Assembly: GCF_001723175.1 (NCBI RefSeq)
Contig: NC_064650.1
Location: 4,216,001 to 4,280,000 of the forward strand
Reading direction: 5' to 3'
DNA: 64,000 nucleotides
DNA from: Penicillium oxalicum
Taxonomy: Eukaryota; Ascomycota; Eurotiomycetes; Eurotiales; Aspergillaceae
Every line of letters begins with the position of its first letter. Within the stretch, counting starts at the first letter, position 1. The position numbers and the translations under genes were made by a program. The notes under the pieces are model-generated. The model was given only the letters and a program-made list of their open reading frames with translations, made no database searches and was not told the DNA's origin. This document shows, piece after piece, positions 47,706-59,095 of the stretch.

Positions 47706-49145
47706 CTACTCCACCGCAGAGGCATCATTGCCACTCAGGATCGGGTTGATCTCAGGGTTCCACTTGAGCTTGAACTCCCGGCCCAGTTCATGCCAAACAG
47801 CCGCCTTGACTGCCTCCAAGACATTGTCAAAGACACCAAAGTTGGCGGGATTGTTCTTGTCATTCTCGCCTTCTTTGCCCTGGAAGACCCCCGTCCGGAC
47901 CAAGCACGTATTCCACCCGTACATGTTGCCTCCGATGATATCAGACTGCGGATTGTCACCAATCATGTAGATGTTGTCGGGCAACTTCTTTTGGCAGTGA
48001 ATCTGCTCCATCCACGACCGGAGCACCTCGTCTGCATAGGTGTAAGTCGCCCGCTCGGGTTTGCCGTAGACCACTCGCTCCAACTCGACCCCCGTCAAGG
48101 CCTTGTACTGAGCCTCAATGGCAATTCGGAATGCCCCCTGAGTCAACCGGGGAGGGCCTTTGTGATCCGTCGGGAAGACCAGATCTCCCTGGGAAAAGTA
48201 GATGGGGATCCGGCTGGCGACGGGGTCCTGAGCACGGGTGAGCAGCTTGCCATCTTCTGCCAGCAGCAAATCAAGAATCAGCTGCATATCGGTGGCATAG
48301 TCCCGCGAATCCGCAAAGACCAAGATGGCATCAAACTTGACCTGTGAAAAGTCCTGCGGCTTTGCCATCGCACGGTCGTGCTCCGAAAAGACCCGCCAGG
48401 GAGAAACGGTAGGGTCCCATGCGAGAATATCCTTGGGGTGGACAGGATTCTTGAAGCCGTAGGTTTCAGCCACCTCGCGAGCCTGGACCCCCTCACCACC
48501 ACAGACCAGCACTGTCTCGTAGTAGTTGGCCAGGGCCTGCATAGGGGTATGTGACTGGATAAATTGATCTGTGGAGATGGGAACTTCAAGAATTTCAGAC
48601 AGCTGCTCACAACGTGCGACCTCGGGCTTCCCCCCACCGTTGGTGAGCAGAATGTATGGGATCTTGATCCCCAGCTCATTGTCCCCGTTGAGCATCTTCA
48701 GGGCTTCCTTGGCCTGTTCGATGGGCTCATTGCCGTGGGCCAGCACCCCATCAATGTCAAACACAAAGGCCATGTTTGTGGCCTTGGCCACTTTGTCCTG
48801 GGCCATATCCTGGATCTGAGAGGCCAGGATATCCCGTGAGACGGCCGGGGCAGCCCGCTGCATGGACAGGCGAGATCGACGGGGTGAGCGTGGAATGGGG
48901 AGAGAGGTCCCAAAGGAGTTGCGAGAGCCACGACGCTCACTCATGGAGGGAGAGAGACTAAGATTGTGCATCAAGGCACCTGCGTCCCCCATGGAGCTAC
49001 GAGAGGCGGGAATCTCGATGGTGGTGTCGGCATGGCTGGGAATTGGCAGGCCCGCGTTGGATCGTGCACAGCCAGAATGAGTGCTGGAAGGAGCATCAGG
49101 TGCTACAAGCTCATCTGCCAGATTCTCACTGCTGTGAGGAGGCAT
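47706..49145 (-). CDS. HAD-superfamily hydrolase, CECR5/YKR070W type
   Basis: An intronless 479-aa protein. Residues 1-120 are Ser/Arg/Pro-rich and disordered. The HAD core then begins with FVFDIDGVLAHG, putting the nucleophile Asp at residue 130 and the acid-base Asp at 132. Motif II is LLTNGGG, and the later KPERATYTYADEVL and MIGDNPQSDIIGGNMYGW supply motif III Lys and motif IV Asp residues. The layout is a class IIA HAD phosphatase of the CECR5/yeast YKR070W group, a family often placed in mitochondria whose substrate is unknown. The start is ATG 49145, the first ATG in the frame; codons upstream are non-ATG. The disordered N-terminus is not an obvious targeting signal, and all catalytic residues are intact. 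Confidence 0.88.
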   Translation of the reverse strand: MPPHSSENLADELVAPDAPSSTHSGCARSNAGLPIPSHADTTIEIPASRSSMGDAGALMHNLSLSPSMSERRGSRNSFGTSLPIPRSPRRSRLSMQRAAPAVSRDILASQIQDMAQDKVAKATNMAFVFDIDGVLAHGNEPIEQAKEALKMLNGDNELGIKIPYILLTNGGGKPEVARCEQLSEILEVPISTDQFIQSHTPMQALANYYETVLVCGGEGVQAREVAETYGFKNPVHPKDILAWDPTVSPWRVFSEHDRAMAKPQDFSQVKFDAILVFADSRDYATDMQLILDLLLAEDGKLLTRAQDPVASRIPIYFSQGDLVFPTDHKGPPRLTQGAFRIAIEAQYKALTGVELERVVYGKPERATYTYADEVLRSWMEQIHCQKKLPDNIYMIGDNPQSDIIGGNMYGWNTCLVRTGVFQGKEGENDKNNPANFGVFDNVLEAVKAAVWHELGREFKLKWNPEINPILSGNDASAVE

Positions 49146-51281
49146 GATGAATGAGAGGGGTATGGATATGGCGATGATCAAAAAATGAGAAAGAGCCCGT
49201 GGTCAAGAAGAAGACCGTTCTTTCACTCAGGAAAGCAAGAAAAAAAAAACAAGAGGCTGCGGCTGATCAATTGAAAACAGCCACTGGATCAATCTGTCAA
49301 TAAGATTGTGAAGGGGTGTAGGTAGCAAATAGTGAGAAGATCGTAGAGGGAGAAAAGAAAAGAAGAACAAGTGAGTGCATGAAAGCTCGATGGTTTTAAA
49401 TCACTTGGAGATCTGGCTGTTTCCAGAGACCCGTCCACGGAAGCCCTGTTGATTTAGATAGAGAGAGCGAGAGACCACTGTCTGATACTGATCTCAGAAT
49501 TCTAATCGAAAGATCTCATCTCACCTCGGACGGGAGGACGGAAACCAGAAACACAAAAAAATCATACCAGAATCAGAAAATTCCAAAAAAAAATTATTCA
49601 AAGAAAAAAAAAATTAAGAAGCGCCATCTCAATGTTGCCCATTCAGGTACGGAAAGTGACCCCACTGGGACCGGGTACGGTACCACCACCGTATTTCCTG
49701 GAAATGAAGGTTTCTGTCCTGTCTGTCTATGCTCTAGCAACGAGGCTGTCATATTTGACCGGGTCAATAAGTGAATCATTGATCAAATCCGAAATTAGTT
49801 CCTGATCTAGTGTAGCATCCTTTGAGCGTTTGTACAAGACTTGCTAAGGGGGTGGTCCCTAGTAGGGAGTCAGTGCACAGGGGAAATGGACACCGCGGCT
49901 CATCCAGAAAGCACCTGCGTACGTCAAAATAAGCCGGGTAGATCAGGAGTCATCCAGAGCACTTCCATGCATCAACGGTCGCGATTGGCATTGTGCCTTG
50001 ATCTAACGTCGACTGTGCATGGTGATCTCGCCCCTTGATTGATTACTCGTGGTTCATGCATGCTTTCCCTGTTAACCATCTATTAAATCTGTCCCATATG
50101 ATTCAAGGATGCTCGTTCTCTATCCCACGGATGCTGAATCAGTCCACTGGTACAGAGGTTGGTTTATTTTGAAGTACTGTAGCAAAGTACAGGATGGACA
50201 ACCAGCAGTGACGGACACCAGCGCAGTAGCGCAGTAGCGTACACCCGTTCCGCCGCTAAACGGATGACTTCTGCAAACCACCAAGTGGGTCAGACTCGGA
50301 AGCGGTTTAGAAGGCTCCAGTCGTATGGAGCCGATTGGACCAGCTGTGAAGCCTCCCGTGGAAACTCTCCCGATTCATCACGCCAATGGATGAAACTGCG
50401 GTGGAAACATTCCCTAAAGTGCTCATCTTGGGCGGGTCAGCTTGATTTTTTTTTCTTTTTTTGCTTTTTTTTTCTCTCTCTTTTCTGCCGTGGGAAAGGA
50501 AGACAGGAGGGATGAAGGGTGATGTCATGAGCTTCTGCTTCGTCGGGTCTTGGCAATGACTCTTCGGCCTCTACACAATCGGCGAGAAGATGCCTCTCAA
50601 CAGTCTCATGTAGGATCTTTTTTTTTCTAGAATGTCCATCTCCTAGGGTTTTTCTCCAGGGTGGCTGGGCAAGGGGACAAGTCGGATACTGACCGCTCAT
50701 GTCTAGTCATTCCATCCCCAAATTGACCTTGAGAGATTCTGGTTCTTCAGGAGTGTTGGGTCCCGTAGAGGAAAGCCCTCACACAAACCAAACCTTTTCT
50801 GTTTCATGAAGTGCAGTTCTCGTATCCAGTGATCTATTAGAACCGTACTGTAAAGCCTCCGGTGAGGCACATACACCGGGTACCTCTCCTGATCATTTTC
50901 AACAACAGAATCTCGGTTCTGCCGGACCGACATTAATCATAGAGGCCACTACGGAAGGGGGGGCCACACTCCTGCTGGGCCATGAGGATCAATTGCACAC
51001 CAAAAAAGCACAAGGCCTGTTTTTCAATCGGTCACATCAACCATTTACACGCGACGGAACGCTCCTGTCCGTCCAGCGACCTGAAGAAACCTTCTGAAAG
51101 GGCCGAATAGAAGGGCCCCTCAGGACCCCACCTGTGCAGTACCGACAGCGTCATCATCTTTCTCTCCCAAGAACGCAGAGCAACCCCACCAGCGACTACT
51201 TCTTGACCTCTGCCCCCCAGCACCGCCCACCGCTTCTTCCTTCTCTCCTCTTCCCATACAAACCCATAATTGCAATTCATC
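49146..51281. other. divergent intergenic region
   Basis: About 2.1 kb between the divergent HAD and aldo-keto reductase genes, so it contains both promoters. It has A-rich and T-rich stretches and no convincing gene. Confidence 0.55.
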
Positions 51282-52382
51282 ATGTCCAACGGCAAGACTT
51301 TCACATTGAGCAACGGGGTCAAGGTCCCCGCAGTGGGCTTCGGCACCTTTGCCAGCGAGGGCTCCCAGGGCGAAACCTACAATGCCGTCACCACTGCCTT
51401 GCGCACCGGTTACCGTCACCTCGACTGTGCCTGGTTCTACCAGAATGAGGATGAGGTGGGTGATGCAATCAAGGACTTCCTCAAGGAGAACCCCTCCGTG
51501 AAGCGGGAAGACATCTTCGTCACCACCAAGGTGTGGAACCACCTGCACCGGTACGACGACGTCCTCTGGTCCGTCAACAACTCTCTCGAGCGCCTGAAGC
51601 TCGACTATGTTGACCTGTTCCTTGTTCACTGGCCCATTGCTGCTGAGAAGGATGGTCAAGATAAGCCCAAGATTGGCTCCGACGGCAAGGTGAGTGGACT
51701 GACGTTGCTGTTCGCTGGGCAAACACTCCACACTTGAGAGCTCAACACGAACATCAACTTTCCCTTTGGGTCCCCAAGCTTTTCCCAATACTAACCCATG
51801 GACTCCGTGTAGTATGTGATCCTCAAGGATCTGACCGAGAACCCCGAGGAGACATGGCGTGCCATGGAGAAGCTCTACGCTGATGGCAAGGCCAAGGCGA
51901 TTGGTGTCTCCAACTGGACCATCCCCGGACTGGAGCAGTTGGCCAAGATTGCCAAGGTCCAGCCTCAGGTCAACCAGATCGAGATTCACCCCTTCTTGCC
52001 CAACGAGGAGTTGGTCCAGTACTGCTTCGCCCACAACATCATGCCGCAAGCCTATTCCCCACTCGGCTCTCAGAACCAGGTGCCCACCACCGGCGAGCGG
52101 GTCTCGGAGAACAAGACCCTGAACGACATTGCCGAAAAGGGTGGCAACACCCTGGCTCAAGTGCTGATCGCCTGGGGTATCCGCCGCGGCTATGTCGTTC
52201 TCCCCAAGAGCTCCAACCCCAAGCGCATCGAGTCCAACTTCAAGAGCATCGAGCTGACCGATGAGGACTTTGCGGCGGTCAACAACGTCGCCAAGGGCCG
52301 TCACTTCCGCTTTGTCAACATGAAGGACACCTTTGGATACGATGTCTGGCCCGAGGAGACTGCCAAGAACATGTCTGCTTAG
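51282..52382 (+). CDS. gldB: NADP-dependent glycerol dehydrogenase, aldo-keto reductase
   Basis: Exons 51282-51689 and 51813-52382 (intron with CTAAC branch and TAG acceptor) give 325 aa, the normal AKR length. The catalytic tetrad is visible: Asp48 (RHLDCAWFY), Tyr53, Lys83 (TTKVWN) and His116 (LVHWP). The cofactor-binding end reads VVLPKSSNPKRIESNFKS. The protein closely resembles, from memory, the fungal Gcy1/GldB/GLD2 enzymes that reduce dihydroxyacetone to glycerol in the cytosol, important for osmotic balance and glycerol use. The start is the ATG in CATCATGTCC, matching the family N-terminus MSNGKTFTLSNG; an alternative start four codons upstream is not an ATG. A CT microsatellite begins 25 bases after the stop. 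Confidence 0.92.
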
Positions 52383-52405
52383 ATGGCGAGGGGCCTTGGT
52401 CGTTT

Positions 52406-52406
<1 letters not shown>

Positions 52407-52444
<38 letters not shown>
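52407..52444 (+). repeat. (CT)n microsatellite
   Basis: Nineteen CT units in the presumed 3' UTR of the aldo-keto reductase gene. Confidence 0.9.
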
Positions 52445-52446
<2 letters not shown>

Positions 52447-53199
52447 TATGCAGGGGAAAGCGGGGCTGAGATTTTTTTTTTATGTACCCGTCATGGGAAT
52501 GACAAAATGTAACGAATTTCCGATATGAACTTTTAGAAGCAATGGATATAATGTTCCAACCCGTCGATAGCACTCTTGGCCGCCCCCCCGGGCCCCTTTT
52601 CTCGCCCCTTACATTCTTCTCTTTCTCTCAACACACAATATCTGTCATCTATCGTGACTTCTATCAAGCTCATGCTCTTTTGTCAGCAGCATCGCTTTTA
52701 GTAATGGTACTCGCATCGGCCTCTTCTCCCAATCAAAGCACCTACCCAGACTCCTCTCTCATTCCCAAAGATGTACAGACAACATCCCACCACTCGATCG
52801 TGAATTCGCCAGTCGGTACGAGAGACCTACGAGAAAACGACCCTGAAAGAGAGAGAGACAGAGAGAGAGAGGGAAGCCTCTACTCCAAAGGCAATATCCG
52901 ACCTCAACCCAACCGATGCAATGAAGATGTCATCCCGTCCCAAGAGGGCACCCCTCTCCACCCCACTTCTGAACGTGGGGCTGCGAATCCACCGCCTTTC
53001 TCTTGGCAGACGGATGGAAGCAAAAAAAAAAAAAGTTCATGTCAATTTGCGGGCCGGGCTTTTTACGGCTTTTGAGCGGTTGGTGTGAAGCGTAAGATTA
53101 TAGTGAGAATGAATTTTGTGATGGTTTTTTTTGGGAAAGGATTTGAATAGTCAAGGATTGAAATATAGAATGATGATGTTAAGCAAACCCCGAGAATTA

Positions 53200-53213
53200 G
53201 GGGGGGGGGGGGG
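53200..53213 (+). repeat. poly-G tract
   Basis: Fourteen consecutive G residues in non-coding DNA. Confidence 0.9.
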
Positions 53214-53984
53214 CGCATCCTGTGAGGTCTCCAACAATAGGACTGGGAACCTGAATTATTAGGTTGCAGCGTTGAGTGAGTTGGTATTTTGTCGGGCCCT
53301 TCCACGTGTACTAGTATGTACGGGACTGCCATACTTTGTATCACCCGGACACGAACCCGACTATTCGTTCGCTTTTCATGGTATACGGCCAAGGAGTTGA
53401 CAGCCCATGACCACCTACGTATCAACCTGTATGAATATGATTAATGGAAATAGGTGCTCAGCAACAAAAGACATGTCGTGGTATCGATGACATTCACTTT
53501 ACACATCCGACTGCATCATATTGGTACACAAGCAGAATGCCGAGGCTTCTCTTCTCGGTCTGACCTGGGTATTGAATATTAATGAGAAGATGAATCGGCA
53601 TTGAAGAGAGAAACACTCCCAAAGTGATATGAGGAATTGAATTCGCTCTGTCCATTCTGAGAACCAGAGAAGAATGTGTGAGTTGGCAGTGGAAGGTGTG
53701 GTCAAACGTGGAAAGCAGAAATAATCTGACACAATCCAACTTCCGACTCATGCAGAATAAAACAAAAACAAATGAGGGAAAAGAAAGCAAAGAGCAAAAA
53801 ACAAAAGTGGTATCTTTGAGAAACAAATAAAAATGAACGAGCAAAACAGGCAAATGCTTTCCCCGGGATTACCCAAAAAAAAAAGAAAGAAAAGAAAAGA
53901 AACACCAACACCAACACACACAAGAGTCTCCCAGCAAACAGACCCCGTGACACTCGTCAGACTCCTTTCGGCCGGACGACACAC

Positions 53985-56393
53985 TCATGACCGTTGCCGA
54001 ACCCGCTTCGGCATCGGCGTGCATCCCGCATTCGCCTGCCCGATGCTCTTTCGTTTCGCCCCCTCGAGCCCACCGGTGCTCCGAGTAGGGATTCCACTAG
54101 CAAAGTGCGGCTGGTCGACCGCACTGCTGGCCCCCGCCTTGACGGTTGATGACGAGGCCGCGCTAGAGCTGGGAGACTTGGGTACAAGCTTGCGACGTGG
54201 CTTGGTGGGCGTCAAGGGGCCTCCATTGGCAGAGGTGGTCGGAGCGGGTGCCGAGCTGGCCAGATGGGCAGGAGGCCTACTCACTCTTCCACTGCCGGTC
54301 TTCACTACTGTCTCAGAGGTCATTGCGGAATCGCCGAGCCTTCGAACACGACGAGACCGCGGCGTGGTCGATGCGGCAGTTGCTTCGTTCGCAGTGTCGT
54401 TGAGACTAGGTTTCTTCCCAGCCTCGATCTTTCGTGATCTCTTACTGCGAGAAGTGCGCGGATCCGAGGTTTCTTGATCCTCTGTTTGCTTTGCAGCGAG
54501 TGCAGTCGCAGAAGACTCTTCAGGCGTCTGAGTGTCATGTTCCGCGTCATGGTATTCTTCTACGTGGACTCTTTTCGCAGACACACGGACGGGAGAACCG
54601 CCTTCGTATTCAACCATGCGCTCCTCGTTCCAGGTGACGGTCTTGCGTGACTTGGAGGTGGTCTTGCGACTACCCGAGTGCACCCGATCCGGCTGTAGTC
54701 CACCCTGAGTGTCATCGCCGGGACTGGAAGATTCCTCCTGGGCCATCGCCATGAGTACATATTTGGGCATCACGGCGCTGCCTCGGTTCACTTTGGTGTT
54801 GCGCCGTGTGGTCAAGGCCACTTGGGCCTCGGTGTTTTTGAGGAAGATAAATTCCGTTCCCTTGGCGCGGCGCAACGCAGTCATGTCATGCACGGTAGGG
54901 ATGGGAGCCGGTGGTGCCCTGACGCGAGCACTTCGTCGATATGCAGGACTTCCCGGAGAGGGCTCTTCTTCATCCTCCGAAGGGGTTTGACGTTGACGTG
55001 GTCAAATGCCTCGTTGCCGACAACGAGGTGAATTTTGGACGGCGAAATCTGCGCCTTGGTAGGTGAGGGGGAGTTGGTTGTGAGATCCTCCAGAGCGCGT
55101 CGTGGCCGCGGAGTAGTCTGCTTTGTCGAGCAAGGTGAATCCTCCACGCTGGGTGTAATGAAGGCAAGCTCGGCTTCCATTACATTTTCGAGCACGGCGG
55201 CCTTGGCTTCCCGCTTCGCCTGCGCCTTGGACAAGAATTCGTCGAGCAGCATCGCATCCTCCCCACTCAGAGTGCTCCGGAGGGCCGACCGAACGAGAGA
55301 GACCTTTTGCGCTTGGGTAGGACCCCGAACAATCTTCGTCGGTGTTGGAGCCACGTCGGTGTTTTCCTTGGGTGCGTCATTTTCTTCTGCCGTGCGTTCC
55401 GCGCAATCTTTAGCCTCGGTCGAACTAGAATCAATTTGCGCTAAGGTTTCGGCGCTAGAGTTGAGGGTGGTCATTTCGCGGAAGATAGATGTATTGGCAG
55501 GGCTGCGGGGAGCTTTGAAGAGAACAGGCGATGCGGCTTTCACGGCAAGCTTTCCACCCGCATCCACATAGTCATGTTGCTCCTGAGAGCTCTCGATGTT
55601 TGAAATCTGTGTAGTGCTTGCTGTACTTTCTTGATACACTTCAAAGGAAGACTCTGGTAATTTGCCTACACAACGCCATTAGCAAAAATTTTTTTCCCGT
55701 GGGAAAGTGGGATTGCAATTGCGCCGCGCATGAGTACTCACGTCGCTTGCGGGAAGCCTCCGAGTCCCACTTTGTCTCAAGGAAAGGGGTCTTGAATAGA
55801 GACAATCCTTCATTGTTTGTCTCTGTAACATCGTCGGTCGCAACGCAAAGGCGCTTGACTCCGCGCACATATGCTGCATCCTTGGAAGTATTGATGGCTG
55901 CCTGCAACGCGTCCTGGTCCTTTGCGGCCGACGAGTCAACTGTCTGCATGCTGGAGAAAGAAGTCTGGAAGCGCTTCCACAGCTTGCGCTTCACGCCAGT
56001 CTGGAATGGGGTCGCTGGTTTGCGCTCCCACAGGCGGGGGATCGCGCGCAACGCTTTGACGGGTGTAAATCTGAAGGAAGTTTCGTTGGCGATAGAGTCG
56101 GAGGGCTCGCTATGGCAAAGTACGCGGTAAGGCGCGTTGAGTTAGTACTTTGACAAAAAAAGATATACAAGATGTGTTTCCTCTTTCCATGCGCATGAAA
56201 CCACACGACCGTCCGAAGAAGAGTACGACGAAATTCAGGAGAAGTTTTGACTTGGGGCTCAAGCGTGTCGCGCAGCGGTTCTTGATCGGGACACAAGATG
56301 AAAAGGGGAAAGCAAAATATACAATCAGGTTATGGGATGAGAAGTATGGACATACCGTGCCAGCACCTGCGGAGATCCAGTTTCGTCCGCCAT
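53985..56393 (-). CDS. basic nuclear-type protein with one-base frame break
   Basis: Exons 56356-56393, 55742-56109 and 53985-55665 join across introns of 246 and 76 nt. The first join (VLAR to EPSDSIANE) uses a TACTAAC branch. The third exon runs in one frame to about 54988 and in the -1 frame after it, so the total is one base short of a multiple of three; with the break resolved it would be about 695 aa. No known domain is recognised. The N-terminal part has TPFQTGVKRKLWKRFQ. The middle has Ser/Thr-Pro sites and a Lys-rich helix. The C-terminal half carries RRSARVRAP, a TALRRAKGTEF block and several basic clusters ending in KRVRQRS. Composition suggests a chromatin or nucleolar protein, inferred only. 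The break could be an assembly error, a null allele, or an unusual short intron. Confidence 0.6.
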
Positions 56394-57158
56394 GGTTGGT
56401 ATTGTTGACGCGGTTGGAATGTGTGAGGATCGCCCAGGTATTTGAGCTCGGGAAGATCCGCCCGTTTACACAGGGCAGGGGAAATACTCAAAGTATTTCA
56501 CGGATTTGCAGCGGATCAACAAGATCTGAATCTCGGAGGGGAGCTGGCAGGTTGCCGAAAATGAATTTGTTGTCGTAAATATCAACCTGTCAAGGATCAC
56601 GTCAACGTGAGAGTGGTTGACAGTGGGATGAGTTTCGCTGAGTTTTGAGAAATGAGTGTTTGTGCCAGACCCACGTGTTGCCCCGCCAACAGCCTCATGG
56701 TCGCGCTGGGGTCGGTGACGCTGATGTGGCGGTCTAATCAGCTCGCCCACTTTGAAAGCCCCACGACAGTCAACTGTCAGCGGTCAACAAGAGCGTGGCC
56801 AATGGGTAAGACCACTCTTCAACAGATGCAAAGGTCTGGAGCGCATGCATACTCCCCGTCCCACTTGGACAACACATTCTACTTTGGCCGTGTTAGTCAC
56901 GGATAGCTCTAAGATGCAGCTCATCGGCTTGATAGTGGTTGATTCTACACATCAGAAATGGCTTGACAGTATTGAGGAGAAACATCCGTGGAGGTGATCA
57001 AAGACTGGATATCATGATGCTTTGTAAAGTGATGGCAGATGCATTCGAATGATGACCTCTATCCACGCGATCTATGAATTCGATCAACCGGCTGATCCGA
57101 ATGTAGACGACTCCGTCCTTCTTTATAGATGTTTCGTGACCAATTTCAATTTCCGTGA
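56394..57158. other. intergenic region
   Basis: About 765 bases: the promoter of the basic protein gene and the 3' flank of the SDR gene. No gene seen. Confidence 0.6.
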
Positions 57159-58615
57159 TCATGAAGCATATCCACAATCTGTCACGACCCGGGCGTCAGA
57201 ATCTTTACCAGGTTTCAAATACTCCCAATCAAGTGGCAGCTTTCTGTGACACTTACCGATCACAATTTGTTGGCCAGTCATGGAGGTGTTCTTGGCAAGC
57301 GAAATGTACATGTCGGCGCAATCGTCGAGAAAGACCTGTACGCATCAGATTTTGCTTTCCGACGAATGAGACTCCCTGGATGAATGGACGCAGGGAAGAT
57401 GGAGAGGGCCTCACTTCATGCTTCAACGTGGACCTCTCTTTCCACGCCGTGACTTGCTCATCGGAGAACCGGGCACCCTGAACAAGAAAGAAAAAAAGAT
57501 TAGTCTTTGAACAGTCTCCCGTCGGTATCTGAAAGCCAAGAGCTCTGCTCAGATCCAACATCCACCGGTTAGCCTACCCAGTCAGTCAGGAGTAAGCCGG
57601 GGAGAACGGCGTTTATCCGGACCTTTGGCCCTTGGGAGGCCTTGAGACATTGCAAGAGATGTAACCCTGTGGACTGATGAGTCGCGATCACTCCAACCCA
57701 TTTAGTGAGAGGTAAGACGAACCAGCAGCCTTTGTAACGGAGTAAGCCATGCTACTTCCACCAGGCATGATGCCCTAAACCATATAAATTAGCAATGGAA
57801 TTCCAATTACATGCGCCAAGGTGGGACCACGATACCGCAATGGACGAGGTTGCAATGAAGACGCCCCCATCAGGGTTTGCATTCAACGTCGGAGTGGCCT
57901 CTTTGAATAAGAAGAGATTGCTCTTAACATTCGTGGTCCAGCACTAGGGGGAAATGTGAGTTAGATTTGGAGCAACTTCCGGCTTGGGAAAGAGATAGAC
58001 ACCAACTTTATCCCACTCCCCTTCGTTCATTGCGTCAAGATCGCCAAACTCGGTAAATTTCGTCCAGCCCTTGAGAAGTCAGAATATCTCAATCGTCTGA
58101 TCCTATGCATGCCGAGTGGGGTATTTACCGCGTTGGAGATGATAACATCTAACCCGTTCAACTGTCGGATCGTCTCCTGGACTAGTCGCACACAGTCTTG
58201 CGCCACGCTAGCGTCCTAGATGGCTTCAGTTCTAGGCCCCATATACAACTGGAAAGCCACTCGCTTGTTCGGGGTGATTGAGCGGAGCTTGGATGGAGGA
58301 CTCGTACTCCTTGAATGGTGACTGCTTGAATACCATGCTCCTTGACCATCTTCCCAGCCAGGTCTTCGGCCTGCTCTTGACTAGAGAGATAATTGATCGC
58401 CAAATTACTACCTTCGGCAGCAAATTTCTCCGCTACAAGAGCTCCGATTCCCCTGGGATCACACGTTAATATCAGCAACTTGAAACTGCAATTACATGAC
58501 TTATGTCTAGAAGCTCGAGCTGACAGATGAAGAGCACAGCAAAGTAAGACTGGAACGTAACATACCTAGCCCCGCCGACGACAAGCACATTTCGACCGCG
58601 AAGGTTGTAAGGCAT
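57159..58615 (-). CDS. short-chain dehydrogenase/reductase (classical SDR)
   Basis: Ten exons: 58566-58615, 58308-58452, 58129-58215, 58007-58069, 57836-57943, 57723-57774, 57578-57666, 57415-57477, 57257-57335, 57159-57178. Every join keeps phase, giving 251 aa, the standard classical SDR length. The NAD(P) motif GGARGIG is at residues 14-20, NAG at 93-95, and the catalytic Ser149, Tyr162 and Lys166 (YSVTK) are intact. The protein ends GQQIVIDCGYAS, matching the usual C-terminal region. One acceptor is CAAG rather than YAG. Nine introns in 756 coding bases is dense compared with the neighbours. The substrate is unknown. It lies just downstream of a Zn2Cys6 gene on the same strand, which may regulate it. 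Confidence 0.87.
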
Positions 58616-59095
58616 TGTTGCGATCGATTCAGGCAGAGCAGAACAATCAGTGATACCACTTCAATGTAAGATTATCCTAGGGTCAAGTTCTTGAAATGGA
58701 AAATCACACATTGGAGGCTTTATCTGCCCCTCGTGCCTCGGCGGAGGGCCAGGAACCCCGAGCGCTACCCCGCAACGACTGGACGGTTCGGCATTGCCGG
58801 CGTGATTCACCTGCGCACACGGACAAGCTTCTCACCAGTCCGACCAGATTCCTACTATTTTGGATGTTGGACATCATGGGAGGGGAAAAAAAGGGATCGC
58901 GCATGTCTTCCATCGTTCTTGCTGTTTCATTCTGTCGAGAAAACCTAAATTTGGTCTTCGAAATCTCAAGGTGAACACTTGGTTTGACCAAATCCAACTG
59001 TAGTCCAGTCGAATCCTGTCGAGTGATAATGTCTTTCTTTCTATAGGATTCACGGCCTGCCCGCAACAATGATCTGAAAAGAGATGAGATAGTTC
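58616..59095. other. SDR promoter region
   Basis: About 480 bases between the SDR start and the Zn2Cys6 gene's stop. No gene is seen; it should contain the SDR promoter. Confidence 0.6.

Larger units (their letters stand above)
52383..53984. other. convergent intergenic region
   Basis: About 1.6 kb between convergent genes, with a CT microsatellite, an AG-rich stretch near 52848-52872, and a G run at 53200-53213. Open frames here are low-complexity and unsupported. Confidence 0.55.

Noticed and set aside
51120..52304. 394-codon open frame antisense to the aldo-keto reductase
   Set aside because: Same codon-bias shadow; it also crosses the real intron.
54982..54988. Programmed -1 ribosomal frameshift at AAACCCC
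   Set aside because: The heptamer is read as AAA CCC in the incoming frame, not in the X XXY YYZ phase a canonical slip needs, and the codons would not re-pair after the shift.
56110..56296. An exon reading RTLLRTVVWFHAHGKRKHI between exons 1 and 2 of the basic protein gene
   Set aside because: Although it fits exon 2 in phase, it cannot be joined in phase to the ATG exon. A direct join of 56356 to 56109 keeps frame with a TACTAAC branch.
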